This document shows, one piece after another, positions 32,120 through 43,595 of a stretch of 64,000 bases of DNA. The first letter of the stretch is position 1, and each line of letters begins with the position of its first letter. Both the position numbers and the translations under genes were made by a program. Source of the DNA: Neoarius graeffei (lineage: Eukaryota > Chordata > Actinopteri > Siluriformes > Ariidae); assembly GCF_027579695.1 (NCBI RefSeq), contig NC_083592.1, positions 31,453,961-31,517,960 of the forward strand, in the 5' to 3' direction. A model generated the notes under the pieces. The model worked only from the letters and a program-made list of their open reading frames with translations. It had not been told where the DNA came from and ran no database searches.

Positions 32120-32666
32120 GTCCACAGTAACCAAAACCGTGCACCGCCCGTGCGCTTTCCAAAAACAAAACCAATCCCGCCAGCAAAAATAGGAAAAAAA
32201 AAGGAGCGATCTCACCTCTTCAGATGTTGGTTTAAGTCCGACAATACATTCCTCAAAAAGGGCGTAGAAGAGCAGAGTAATCCATCAACGTGTAGCATTC
32301 AATTTATTCCGAACCATTAAAGAATTCTGGAGGATATCAGAATGTTGTCGTACCGGCTTCCATCTACCCCCATTCATTCCTCTTTCAGCATCTTTCGTTT
32401 TACGCTACTGATTAATAATCAAAACTTTATGTGGCTAATGCTATAGAAGAAGGGGTTTATCCGCATGCGTCTACTTCTTCTTCTATTGTTCTGGTGTCTC
32501 CGATGGGACCGTCTTACAGCGGACCTAGAGGTGTGGCATGTGTATTGCATCATCTTCAGCAAGCATTCCGTTCCCATATGGACCTTATATTTTTCTGATC
32601 CGTTGCCCCTGTGGACGCAATATTTAAAAAAAAAAATCTTGTTGCCGTTGTCGTGTGGATGTAGCC
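32120..32666. mobile_element. PIF/Harbinger-type MITE, family 1, copy 1 (547 bp)
   Basis: The right end GTTGCCGTTGTCGTGTGGAT plus GTAGCC and the left GTCCACAGTAACC are related to the termini of the copy at 42533. TTA lies directly outside each end (32117-32119, 32667-32669). It shares with that copy the block CACCTCTTCAGATGTTGGTT, the block GGCATGTGTATTGCATC and the TCTATTGTTCTGGTGTCTCC block. It is shorter by internal deletion. Confidence 0.8.
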
Positions 32667-32729
32667 TTAAACAGCCATACCCATTAAAATCAATCAGTTT
32701 GAAAAGAAAGAAGAGAAAAGAAAGAAAGC

Positions 32730-33108
32730 ACAACTTTATTCATCACACACTTGTGAAATTTCCTCTCTGCATTTAACCCATCTGAAGCAGTGAACTCACA
32801 CATGCACACACATGAGCAATGAGCAAACACACATACCCAGAGCAGTGGGCAGCCATGCTAACAGCGCCCGGGGAGCAGTTGGGAGTTAGGTGCCTCGCTC
32901 AAGGGCACCTCAGCCCAAGGCCATCCCATATTAACCTAACCTGCATGTCTTTGGATTGTGGGGAAACTGGAGCACCTGGAGGAAACCCACGCAGACAGGG
33001 AGAACATGCAAACTCCACACAGAAAGGCCCTTGCCAGCCACTGGGTTTGAACCCAGAACCTTCTTGCTGTGAGGTGACCATGCTAACCACTACACCACCA
33101 TGACGCCC
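32730..33108 (-). mobile_element. Second V-domain SINE family, full-length reference copy
   Basis: From left: tail CAACTTTATTCATCACACAC, body GCATTTAACCCATCTGAAGC, CCCAGAGCAGTGGGCAGCC, GGGGAGCAGTTGGGAGTTAG, then the V-domain and tRNA-like head with B-box GGGTTTGAACCC and A-box GCTAACCACTACACC. It differs from the common V-SINE only in the 3' body and tail, so the two families share head and V-domain but use different LINE partners. Confidence 0.82.
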
Positions 33109-33267
33109 ACAATATGTTTGTATTCACATAAAGAGTATGGAGGACTCAGAGAATTTTAAATGTGATGAACTTGCATCATGAAGATACTAGTGTATCTCAA
33201 ACAATTAGAATATCATGAAAAAGTTCAATATTTTCCATCAGTTATTTAAGAAAGTGAAAATTTAATA

Positions 33268-34864
33268 CAGTAGTGCTTGAAAGTTTGTGAACCCTTTAGA
33301 ATTTTCTATATTTCTGCATAAATATGACCTAAAACATCAGAGTTTCACACAAGTCCTAAAAGTAGATAAAGAAAACCCAGTTAAGCAAATGAGACAAAAA
33401 TATTATACTTGGTCATTTATTTATTGAGGAAAATGATCCAATATTACATATCTGTGAGTGGCAAAAGTAAGTGAACCTCTAGGATGAGCAGTTAATTTGA
33501 AGGTGAAATTAGAGTCAGGTGTTTTCAATCAATGGGATGACAATCAGGTGTGAGTGGGCACCCTGTTTTATTTAAAGAACAGGGATCTATCAAAGTCTGA
33601 TCTTTACAACACATGTTTGTGGAAGTGTATCATCGCACAAACAAAGGAGATTTCTGAGGACCTCAGAAAAGCGTTGTTGATGCTCATCAGGCTGGAAAAG
33701 GTGACAAAACCCTCTCTAAAGAGTTTGGACTCCACCAATCTACAGACAGACAGATTGTGTACAAATGGAGGAAATTCAAGACCATTGTTACCCTCCCCAG
33801 GAGTGGTTGACCAACAAAGATCACTCCAAGAGCAAGGCGTCTAATAGTCGGCGAGGTCACAAAGGACCCCAGGGTAACTTCTAAGCAACTGAATTGCAAT
33901 TGGCTGATGTTATTGTTCATGAGTCCACCATGAGGAGAACACTGAAAAACAATGGTGTGCATGGTAGCGTTGCAAGGAGAAAGCCACTGCTTTCCAAAAA
34001 GAACATTGCTGCTCATCTGCAGTTTGCTAAAGATCACATGTACAAGCCAGAAGGCTATTGGAAAAAAATATTGTGGATGGATGAGACCAAAATAGAACTT
34101 TTTAGTTTAAATGAGAAGCCTTGTTTGGAGAAAGAAAAACACTGCATTCCAGCATAAGAACCTTATCCCATCTGTGAAACATGGTGGTGGTAGTATCATG
34201 GTTTGGACCTGTTTTGCTGCATCTGGTCCAGGACAGCTTGTCATCATTGATGGAACAATGAATTCAGAATTATACCAGTGAATTCTAAAGGAAAATGTCA
34301 GGGCATCTGTCCATGAAGTGAATCTCAAGAGAAGGTGGGTCATGCAGCAAGACAACAACCCTAAGCACACAAGTCGTTCTACCAAAGAATGGTTAAAGAA
34401 GAATAAATTTAATGTTTTGGAATGGCCAAGTCAAACTCCTGACCTTAATCTATTCGAAATGTTGTGGAAGGACCTGAAGCAAGCAGTTCATGTGAGGAAA
34501 CCCACCAACATCCCAGAGTTGAAGCTGTTCTGTATGGAGGAATGGGCTAAAATTCCTCCAAGCCAGTGTGCAAGACTGATCAACAGTTACCGCAAATGTT
34601 TAGTTGCAGTTATTGCTGCACAAGGGGGTCACACCAGATACTGAAAGCAAAGGTTCACATACTTTTGCCACTCACAGATATGTAATATTGGATCATTTTC
34701 TTCAATAAATAAATGACCAAGTATAATATTTTTGTCTCATTTGCTTAACTGGGTTTTCTTTATCTACTTTTAAGACTTGTATAAAAATCTGATGATGTTT
34801 TAGGTCATATTTATGCAGAAATATAGAAAATTTTAAAGGGTTCACAAACTTTCAAGCATCACTG
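33268..34864 (+). mobile_element. Tc1-like element A2, complete (1597 bp)
   Basis: Starts CAGTAGTGCTTGAAAGTTTG and ends CTTTCAAGCATCACTG, with TA at 33266-33267 and 34865-34866. It lies inside the left terminus of element B. Same family as A1 and A3. Confidence 0.93.
33632..34644 (+). pseudogene. Tc1 transposase A2, frameshifted
   Basis: The start codon is lost (ATC at 33632). Frame changes occur around 33700 and 33895, with another before 34130 and an in-frame stop (TGA) near 34280. Recognisable blocks are KEISEDLRKALLMLIRL, MDETKIELFSLNEK (first catalytic Asp), RWVMQQDNNPKHTSRSTKEW (second Asp) and PDLNLFEMLWKDLKQ (Glu present but with the usual PIE changed to LFE). The C-terminus AAQGGHTRY is intact. 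Dead copy. Confidence 0.88.
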
Positions 34865-35060
34865 TATATTCTTGAATCATTACACGTAAACTAAAATGCT
34901 TCAAGCATTTTTCTATTTTAATTTTGATAATTATGCCCTACAGCGAAAAAAAAAAACATACCTCAAAATCTCAAAATATTAGAGTATTTCATTTTGAGTT
35001 TGAGTAAAACAGTATAAAAATAATGTGTATCTCTTGGTCTAGTTCAATACATACAACCAC

Positions 35061-36575
35061 AATCCTGGGGAAGATTGCTGACTTGACAGTTGTCCACAAG
35101 GAGGGTAAACCACAGAAGGTAAACCACACAAAACATCCACAAGCTGCAACTTATGTAAAACTTTGCTGCACGAATACTTACTCATACCAGAAAATACGAC
35201 CACATTTCTCCTATACTAAATGAGCTTGGTTGGCTGACTGTAGATAATATGTTACGCCTGTGCAATGTGACTATGGTTTATAAATGTTTAAATAACTTAA
35301 CACCTAACTACTTAAATATAAGGCTTACCAAACGTTCTGATGTTCATAGGTATAATACCAGGTGTAAGGATCTCTTAAATGTATCTAAGTGTTGCACTGA
35401 ACAGCACAGCATGCTTTTTTTCCAGAGCCGTAAATTCTTTCAACGAATTATCACCTTAAGTAAGGAATGCAACAACACTCGCTTCCTTCAAGAGGCAAGC
35501 AAGACAAGAACTGAAAAGATGCTGATTTTAATTTTGTACATATGCATATATTATTATTTTACATCATTTATTCTAGCATTATATATTTTTTATATATTAT
35601 TATTGTAATTAAGGATGTAGTTTTCTTTATTTATATTTTAACATTAAGCTTCATGTAAATTAATTCTGAAAAACCCATTTGGGAGAATTAATAAAGGTGT
35701 ATTGTATTGTAAGGTCATTGCTGAAAAGGCTGGCTAGAAAAGGTGCACAAGCAACAGGGATGACTGCAGCCTTGAGAGGATTGTCAAGAAAAGTCAATTC
35801 AAGAGCTTGGGAGAGCTTCACAAGGAGTGGACTGAGGCTGGTGTCCATGCATCAAGAGCCACCACGCAGAGATGTCTTCAGGAAAGGGGCTACAACTGTT
35901 GCATTCCTAATATCAAACCACTCCTGAACCAGAGACAATGTCAGAAGCATCTTACCTGGGCAAAGGAGAGAAATAACTGGACTGTTGTTCAGTGGTCCAA
36001 AGTCCTCTTTTCAGATGAAAGTAAATTTTGCATTTCATTTGGAAATCAAGGTCCTAGAGTCTGGAGGAAGAGTGGAGAGGCACAGAATCCAAGTTGTTTG
36101 AAGTCCAGTGTGGAGTTTCCACAGTCTGTGATGATTTAGGGTGCCATGTCGTCTGCTGGTGTTGGTCCACTGTTTTATCAAATCCAAAGTCAACACAGCC
36201 ATCTACCAGGAGATTTTAGAGCACTTCATGCTTCCATCTGCTGATAAGCTTTATGGAGATGCCAATTTCCTTTTCCAGCAGGACTGAGCACCTGTCCACA
36301 CTTCCAAAACTACTACCAAATGGTTTGCTGACCAAGATATTGCTGTGCTTGATTGGCCAACCAATTTGCCTGACCTGAACTCCAGACAGAACCTGTGGGG
36401 CATTGTCAAGAGGAAGATGAGAAACACCCGACCCAAAAATACAGATGAGCTGAAGGCCGGTATCAAAGCAACCTGGGTTTCAGTAACACCTCAGCAGCAC
36501 CACAGGCTGATCGCCTCCATGCCATGCCTCATTGATGCAGTAATTCATGGTAAAGGAGCCCCAATCAAGTATTGA
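35061..36575 (+). pseudogene. Element B transposase, interrupted and decayed
   Basis: The original start is changed to CTG (CTGGGGAAG near 35065). The N-terminal part is separated from the rest by the LINE at 35118-35703. Downstream blocks: RKGAQATGMTAALRGLSRKV; the GELHKEWTEAGVHASRATTQ block, which precedes CLQERGYN; NQRQCQKHLTWAKERNNWTV; VLFSDESKFCISFGNQGPRV (first Asp kept); FQQD-stop-APVHTSKTTTKW (second Asp kept, then TGA near 36285); and LDWPTNLPDLNSRQNLWGIV, where the catalytic Glu of the PIEN motif is now Gln. It ends GKGAPIKY. Missing Glu, stops and frame changes make it inactive. Confidence 0.85.
35118..35703 (+). pseudogene. LINE fragment: RT C-terminal region and 3' end
   Basis: Frame pieces give CTNTYSYQKIRPHFSYT (degraded) and MVYKCLNNLTPNYLNIRLTK with RSDVHRYNTRCKDLLN, the post-RT domain of jockey/L2-like LINEs. 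The sequence ends TTAATAAAGGTGTATTGTATTGTAAG. AAGGT occurs at the left (after CCACAG) and right (TGTAAGGTCATTGC), compatible with a target duplication inside element B's gene. 5'-truncated. Confidence 0.7.
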
Positions 36576-36712
36576 GTGTATAAATGAACATACTTTTCAG
36601 AAGTTGGACATTTCTGTATTGTAAATCCTTTTTTGATTGATCTTAGGAAATATTCTAATTATTTGTGATACTGGATTTCTGATTTTCATGAGCTATAAGC
36701 CATAATCATCTC

Positions 36713-37178
36713 ATCTCATTATCTCTAGCTGCTTTATCCTGTTCTACAGGGTCGCAGACAAGCTGGAGCCTATCCCAGCTGACTACAGGCGAAAGGCAGG
36801 GTACACCCTGGACAAATCACCAGGTCATCACAGGGCTGACACATAGACACTCAGTACGTTTACAGGCACGTCCAAATCGAGCTGCTGTCGGTAATCGAGC
36901 AAAGGGTCCCAGCAGGGGTGCCAGAGAAATCCAATCCTACATCTCATCTCATTATCTCTAGCCGCTTTATCCTTCTACAGGGTCGCAGGCAAGCTGGAGC
37001 CTATCCCAGCTGACTACGGGCGAAAGGCGGGGTACACCCTGGACAAATCACCAGGTCATCACAGGGCTGACACATAGACACTCAGTACGTTTACAGGCAC
37101 GTCCAAATCGAGCTGCTGTCGGTAATCGAGCAAAGGGTCCCAGCAGGGGTGCCAGAGAAATCCAATCCTACATGCACA
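36713..37178. repeat. Chimeric tandem duplication, unit 233 bp
   Basis: Each unit joins SINE 3' sequence (ATTATCTCTAG ... CACATAGACAC) to the left end of the MITE (TCAGTACGTTTACAGGCACG ... CAATCCTACAT). Units start at matching points 36718 and 36951. The second unit continues into the MITE interior. The units are almost identical (GTT gained/lost in CTTTATCCTGTTCTACAGG and a few substitutions). Confidence 0.9.
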
Positions 37179-38064
37179 AGTGAAATCGGGCTATTTGCAA
37201 GGTGCATTGTGCACCCGAGCCACACGTGGCGCTACACGCCTCATCGTGTTGGTACACTTCCGGTTGTCGTCATGAAGAAGAGCTATAGTGTTGCCAGATA
37301 CTGCTGACGTATTCCAGCCCAAAACATGTTCAAATCCGCTAAAATGCACTTAAAACTCCCAATCTGGCAACACTGGCAGTTCCGTGTTCAAGCTGTTAGG
37401 CTTGCTCTAACAGACTGTATGGCTACAAACTGTCCGGCGCAGACCACTGTTTTGTAAGACAACTTATTTTGCACAATAATATTTTTCTAAAGTCCATTTT
37501 TTGCTTACAAAAAAATTTTTTTTTTTTTGCTTACAATTTAACTTATGTCTTAATAAACACACAAAAAGTTCAATTGTTTTGCTTTTATTGACATTCTTCA
37601 GATGTTGGACATATATATACACACACACAAATACAGTGACTTGTTTATGTACACAATTCACAGCTATGCAACAGCTGTACAGATGTATTTGGTGATACAG
37701 TAAGTGAGCTAAATTTTAACAGTGCAAACAATGCCACAAAAAGAAAAGATTCATGCCGTTGTCATGATTCGTTGTCATGCCGACCGAGGCTGTTGTGTTT
37801 CCCTTGTGGTCTCGTCACTCGTCACTTCCGGAAGGGGCAGTGCTGAAGTAAGTAGCTTGAATACGTAGCACTTAGTGCATAGGTATACATGCACTAAGTA
37901 GCTCGGCAGAAATCGCATAATCTAGGTCGTGTAGCTCGATTCCAAGAAATCAAGTTCGGTTGAATTTCAGCCAAATTAAGGTGTATACATGGCATTTTGA
38001 ACTTCGATTTCAGTCGAGCAACGGCAGAAATTCGATTCTCTCTATGTGCATGTAAACGCACTGA
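36851..38064. mobile_element. MITE with TCAGTRCGTTTACAKGCA termini
   Basis: The left TCAGTACGTTTACAGGCA (36851, repeated at 37084) and right TGCATGTAAACGCACTGA (38047-38064) are inverted repeats. It sits within the SINE between CATAGACAC and CAGACAACC. The interior has no ORF. It includes poly-T at 37518-37529 and two copies of a TCGAT/GAAATCG-rich subterminal motif. The superfamily is not assigned because the duplication is only 1-2 bp by eye. Confidence 0.7.
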
Positions 38065-38395
38065 CAGACAACCATTCACACTCACATTCGCACCTACAGT
38101 CAATTTAGAGTCACCAGTTAACCTAACCTGCATGTCTTTGGACTGTGGGGGAAACCGGAGCACCCAGAGGAAACCCACGCAGACATGGGGAGAACACAAA
38201 CTCTACACAGAAAGGCCCTCGCTGGCCACGGGGCTCAAACCCAGGACCTTCTTGCTGTGAGGCGACAGCGCTAACCACTACACCACCGTGCCACCCCAAG
38301 CCATAATCATCAAAATTAAAACAAAAAGGCTTGAAATATTTCACTCCATGTGTCATGAATGTAGAATACATGAAAGTTTATCTTTTTGAATTCCA

Positions 38396-38896
38396 TCCAT
38401 TCATCCATTATCTGTGTCGGTAGGTAGGCCTGGAATTCTTTAGTTACTGTTATCACTTGTCTCCTTTTTTATTTTTCTTTAAGTTATTAGGGCAAAAAAA
38501 AGGAAAATAAACACAACATAAACACAACTCAAGAATCCAGAAAATCCAAATAATCTCTTGTGGTGGAAAAATTATTGGCTAATACAAAGCGTTGATAGTA
38601 GGATTTCCTTATAGAAAGCATCACCCTATCACTGATTATACATACATTCTTCTTTTGTTAAAGAACAACACATTTTAATCCATGTACTATTAAGTACAGA
38701 TTATATGGTGCATCCACCGTACAAATGCCTGTGACTGAGTTGTAACTGTCAAATCAGAGATATTACAGAACGAATGCATTAATATATACCTGTTATTTTA
38801 ATTACAGTCAGCACTACTACCAGAGCTGCTGTTATAGATAATTCATTAACATCTGATCCATCAGAATTGAGAATTCAACAGTGCTGCATAACAACA
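38396..38896. other. No gene recognised
   Basis: AT-rich; nothing supported. Confidence 0.45.
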
Positions 38897-38929
38897 CCCC
38901 CCCCCCCCCCCCCCAAAAAAAAAAAAAAA
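38897..38929. repeat. C18-A15 homopolymer pair
   Basis: A run of 18 C directly followed by 15 A. A mirror-like purine/pyrimidine switch of this kind is hard to sequence, so exact lengths are unreliable. Confidence 0.9.
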
Positions 38930-38993
38930 TACATTTTATAACTTTGTATGCATTTCAAAGTATTTTGTTTTGATCAATTAGTTAAATGCATGC

Positions 38994-39493
38994 TGTAGCG
39001 GCCAAAGTAGAATTCATATGGATGTGAATTACAATTTATGTTAAAAGGTATAAATAATTTCATTTGAGTGTGTAATTTCATAAAAGTAGTTTATTTCATG
39101 ATTAAGATGATGAATAATATGTGGCAAGGTTAGAAGAATTAGAACTGTCTCACGCTTCTTAAGAATTCATATGTGAAGAATTAGAACTAGAACTAGAACT
39201 AGAACGGTCTCAGCTATTATAAGAACAATCTCGCGCTTTCTCAAGGCAGATCTCGAGAAGCCGTGGAAGCGAACAGTTTTTCTTACCTGACTCTCTGACT
39301 CACGGACTCTCTGTATCTTAGAACCTTTGTAATTGTTAAACGAGGATTAAAGTTCAACTTTCAAGACGTTTCAAGTGGATTTATTGCAAGGCACACGGAC
39401 ACTGAGAGTGGAAACAGTTACTTTGGGACAGAGACTTCGTCAGCGTAAGCTATAGCACTTTTCTCAAGGTCTCACTACGAACGAGCCTCTACA
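38994..39493 (+). mobile_element. Solo LTR 1 (500 bp)
   Basis: Starts TGTAGCGGCCAAAGTAG and ends GAACGAGCCTCTACA (TG...CA with TGTAG/CTACA inverted tips). The exact 5-bp duplication CATGC is at 38989-38993 and 39494-39498. A TATA-like TATAAATA lies near 39050 and TTAAAG near 39345. A GAACTA triplet array is at about 39182-39203. No internal retroelement sequence flanks it, so it is the product of LTR-LTR recombination. Orientation is provisional. Confidence 0.85.
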
Positions 39494-39674
39494 CATGCTA
39501 TGTATTTGACAGTGAAGATGCAATATGAGCATTTGGAAGAATTACAATATTATTTTTGAAGGCTAATGGAAGTGAGACTTTTATAATAAAATAGCATAGC
39601 AGGTGATGAAATGGGGTGGCATGGTGGTGATGAAATGGGGGCAGCATAATTTACATAACAGGTATTTAGTAGCT

Positions 39675-40045
39675 GGGCGGCATGGTAGTGTAGTGGTTAG
39701 CACTGTCGCCTCACAGCAAGAAGGTTCTGGGTTCGAGCCCAGTGGTCGACGGGGGCCTTTCTGTGTGGAGTTTGCATGTTCTCCTCGTGTCTGTGTGGGT
39801 TTCCTCTGGGTGCTCCGGTTTCCCCCACAGTCCAAAGACATGCAGGTTAGGTTAATTGGTGGCTCTAAATTGACTGTAGGTGTGAATGTGAGTGTGAATG
39901 GTTGTTTGTGTCTATGTGTCAGCCCTGCAATGATTTGGCGGCTTGTCCAGGGTGTACCCCACCTCTCGCTCATAGTCAGCTGGGATAGGCTCCAGCTTGC
40001 CCGTGACCCTGCACAGGATAAGCAGTTACGGATAATGGATGGATG
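39675..40045 (+). mobile_element. V-SINE, full length, with a stray extra head fragment
   Basis: A complete copy with head GGGCGGCATGGTAGTGTAGT and a GGATAATGGATGGATGG tail. GGTGATGAAATGG follows it (40046-40058) and also occurs at 39602 and 39625. The segment between those has GGGGTGGCATGGTGGTG, the start of another SINE head. A first, aborted insertion or local rearrangement is likely. Confidence 0.85.
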
Positions 40046-40058
40046 GTGATGAAATGGT

Positions 40059-40746
40059 CTAAGGTACAATTCATTATATGTGCGCAAGAGCAAGATAATT
40101 GAAGTGCTCACATCTGACCATGAGTCATTCAAACACTTCTCATTATAAGAAAGACAAAAACACAAGAGGTGTTTGATTTGAAATATCCCACTGTTTCTGC
40201 TTCTCCACAGAGTAGTGCATAGAATTATATAAAAGGAAATAGAGAGTCGTTGGGGAAAAAAAACATAGCTATATCTTCTGGTATGGGAAAAGCAATCTCT
40301 GTCACTCTCAAGGGCATGTTGAAAATGGAAAGCCATTCTTAGACAGTGCAAGGAATTTAAAGTGTGCTTAGTGAATAAACTTCACTGGCATTGTGCTGTG
40401 AGCAGCACTGGTGTGGTTATGAATTCAATTCACTGACACTTTCTTTACTCTGAGGAGAAAATTTTATAAGTTATAACTGACAAAGGAGCCTATGGGCAGA
40501 GCTATGTGTCAGTGCACTGTATCTTATCAAATCAATCACAGCTTAATTTTGTGTCATTATTGGGTATTTTTTCCTTTGTGAAAATCAATGTTTCCACAAC
40601 ATTTTTGCATTTTGTCACTGTCTCATCTGAGTTGTGCATTTGAGGAATCACCAGAGTCCTCATGGATGAGTCTGAAGGGTGACTTACCATTACTTGAAAA
40701 CTTTGCCAAGCAACTAAAATACATAAAAAAGTCTTACTTACAGTAT

Positions 40747-40750
<4 letters not shown>
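40059..40750. other. No gene recognised
   Basis: AT-rich, no repeat family identified. Confidence 0.45.

Positions 40751-40819
<69 letters not shown>
40751..40819. repeat. (TG)n microsatellite
   Basis: About 34 uninterrupted TG units. Confidence 0.97.
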
Positions 40820-40822
<3 letters not shown>

Positions 40823-41731
40823 TAAATGGGTCCCAGTGGAGCAGTTTCAGTTCAAACAGAGAGGATAGTGGTGCTAAAACCTCGAGGTCCTGATGAGCTA
40901 AGCACTGGCTGAAAGAAATAAAAAGCTTCTTTTCGGTTTACATGCAAGCTGGATGCTAGAAGACAAGAGGATTAGGCTGAGGATTAAATTTTCAGCAGTA
41001 ACGCTGACATTAATAGCTTCACCAAAATTCTCATGTAACAGCAATAGTAATAGTTTTGCATGATGTACTTTTCATAATGCTAATGAGTAGCTCTTAGCTT
41101 TCACTGAAAGCAACACTGACAGCCTATCCTGGTGCTGTGAAACTCCTTTGATGCCAATGTGATAGCATGATGAGTCAAACACAGGACGATGCTCTCTGAT
41201 CATGTACCTTCTTGCCTGTAAAAGACTGAGATGTGCATTTGGGACATTTTGGCATCTAATAGCCTTTTGTGCTCACACGGTCTTTGGCTTTTTACCGGAT
41301 TTGTCTGGATTGCAAGGTCATAATGAGTTGTAGTAAAATCGAGCTAAAAGCCAATTACAACACCCTTGCAATACACTCCTTTGTTAGACATGCTCAATTA
41401 ACATATCTTCCGGGGAAAGTATATTTCATTGTGTGTATACAGTAGTAATGCATGTTTATAATATCCAGACACACCAGGCATTTGGACATTAAATCACCTT
41501 AATCTTGGCAAGTAAACAGAAACTAAGCTCCAGACTCAGTGAGCAACTTGCAATGTGAATTGAAAAACCTTGACTGCACAAAGATTAAGGATTTACACAT
41601 TTGATCTTGGACTTTAACTAAAGAAAATGTGTTGGATGAGATTTCATGCATATTTCTTCCAGATACCATGTGCTACCTTTTGGAAAATAAAGTACACTCT
41701 ACTATAGGAAGCAATGAAAATTAGACAAATA
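40820..41731. other. No gene recognised
   Basis: Unique-looking sequence of average composition; nothing supported. Confidence 0.45.
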
Positions 41732-41975
41732 AATAAATCAAGTCAATTTTATTTTTATAGCGCTTTTAACAATAGATATTGTCACAAAGCAGCTTTACAG
41801 AAATTTAAAGACTTTAAACATGAACTAATTTTATCCCTAATCTATCCCCAATGAGCAAGCCTGTGGCAATGGTGGCAAGGAAAAACTCCCTCAGATGACA
41901 TGAGGAAGAAACCTCGAGTGGAACCAGACTCAAAAGGGAACCCATCCTCATTTGGGTGATAATAGGGATTAATAT
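41732..41975 (-). mobile_element. L2/Rex-like LINE 3' end
   Basis: Inverse of the 3' UTR at 10080-10335: AGTCAATTTTATTTTTATAGCGC, AAAGCAGCTTTACAGAAATT, CAAGGAAAAACTCCCTCAGA. 5'-truncated copy without coding sequence. Confidence 0.85.
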
Positions 41976-42532
41976 TCTGACACTAAATTCTATGCATGTT
42001 TATGTAAATTTTACATAAAAAATAAGCCAAACAAAAGTTTCTCATACAAACTGAGAAGCTGGTGTCATTATAAAAGACGTTGCCATTGGTTGGGAAGACT
42101 TCATGGTAGTAGCAATCATGGTGAAGCTGGAGGAGCTTCCTGAAGTTCTCAGGGACAACATTATTAACAACATTTGAATGGATAAAGCTACAAAGCCATA
42201 GCAGAGAACTTAAAGACTGTACCTCTGTCAGTAGAATTGATATTCCATACAAGAATGCATTATGTAATTTCAGACTAATGATAAAGGAGGTAAGCGAGAA
42301 ACCAGCAGTCACTCAAAAAAGAGTTGCAGGACTTCCTGAAAGCAGCAGGAGCAACAACTACTTTGATAGTGATAAGCAATGAACTACAGCACAATCGTCT
42401 CTTTTCATACACTTCATGCAAAACTCCTCTGCTAAAAAAGAATTACAGATACATGTGTTTAAATGCTTTTAGACAAACAATTAGAACATTTTTGGAGTAC
42501 TCTACAAGTCCATCAGAGGATTCTTGTTCTAA
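41976..42532. other. No gene recognised
   Basis: The minus-strand 109-codon ORF (41983-42312) shows no family motif. Nothing else. Confidence 0.4.
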
Positions 42533-42874
42533 GGCCCTGTCCACACAGCAACGGATTCAGGTGAATCCGATACAATTGTTTATCGTTTAGGCTTGGCGTC
42601 CACACGGCACTGGCGTTTTGGGTGCCCCAAAACGCAATCTTTTGAGAACGGGTTCCAGAGTGGAAAGATCTGGCAACGTTGCCGTTACGAAGTCGTCTGG
42701 ATGAGTAGAATGGATTTGTTTGCGATGACGTCACAACCACATGACTGTGAGTGCTTCACGCCGGGTAGAAGTGTAACGAACTCGATGCGAGTTGTCAACA
42801 AATCCTATAACTTGGTTCATGAAACGCGCTTACAAAATATTTTCACTGTGAATATTTATTGTGTAATGGTGCAA

Positions 42875-42918
<44 letters not shown>

Positions 42919-43545
42919 TAGCCCTTAGGGCAGAGTCAATCCCGCCAGCAAAAATAGGGAAAAAAAGGAGCGATCTCACCTCTTCAGATGTTGGTTTAAG
43001 TCCTACAATACGTTCCTCAAAAAGGGCGTAGAAGAACAAATTAATCCATCAACGTGTAGCATTCAATTTATTCCGGACCATTAAAGACGCCGCCTTCCGC
43101 GTAGAATCATACGGCATCCTCGCCGCCATATTGGATAGGTCAAAGCGGAGAATAAAGATTAGCTGCGTTTAACTGTACAACAGGTTTACCGTCCAAACGA
43201 GATCACATTCACATAGGATTACCTTTCACAGGTGAGACTGGAAAAATACTTTTCATTGTATTTGGTCATTATAACGTAATTTTACGAACAGATTTTCCTG
43301 ACTTTGTAGCTAATATGACGTCTCGCGCATAATAGTTTATGCGCATGCGTCCTTACTTCTTCTATTGTTCTGGTGTCTCCGAAGGGACCGTCTTACAGCG
43401 CCCCTAGAGGTGTGGCATGTGTATTGCATCGTTTTCAGCAAGCGTTGCGTTGCCATATGGACCTGATATCTTACTGATCGTTGCCCATGTGGACACGATA
43501 TTTTTTTAAATAACATCTCCTTGCCGTTGTCGTGTGGATGTAGCC
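42533..43545. mobile_element. PIF/Harbinger-type MITE, family 1, copy 2 (1013 bp)
   Basis: Termini GGCCCTGTCCACACAGCAACGG-type (left) and CCGTTGTCGTGTGGATGTAGCC (right, complement GGCTACATCCACACGACAACGG), trimmed here to key bases GGCCCTGTCCACAC and GTGTGGATGTAGCC. TAA duplicates at 42530-42532 and 43546-43548. It contains an (AG)n run (42879-42914) and a central segment, CCGCCATATTGGATAGG, missing from the copy at 32120. No ORF is supported. Confidence 0.85.
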
Positions 43546-43595
43546 TAAAATAACTACTTCTTACCATAGACATCTTGAAGCTATTATTGCTAATA

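Larger units (their letters stand above)
36710..38297 (-). mobile_element. V-SINE carrying a nested MITE and a tandem duplication
   Basis: SINE tail and 3' body at 36710-36850; V-domain and head at 38065-38297. The exact 13-bp duplication AAGCCATAATCAT lies at 36697-36709 and 38298-38310, so everything between descends from one SINE insertion. The excess about 1.2 kb is a MITE plus one extra tandem unit. Confidence 0.92.
33187..38395 (+). mobile_element. Mariner/Tc1-like element B, interrupted by three insertions
   Basis: Left terminus: GTGTATCTCAAACAATTAGA with CATGAAAAAGTTCAATATTT. Right terminal region: 36576-36696 and 38311-38395, including ATTCTAATTATTTGTGATAC and GGCTTGAAATATTTCACTCC. 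Into it have inserted a Tc1 element (33268-34864), a LINE fragment (about 35118-35703) and a V-SINE that itself holds a MITE (36710-38297). Removing these leaves an element of about 1.5 kb, the normal size. The far right tip is diverged. Confidence 0.8.
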
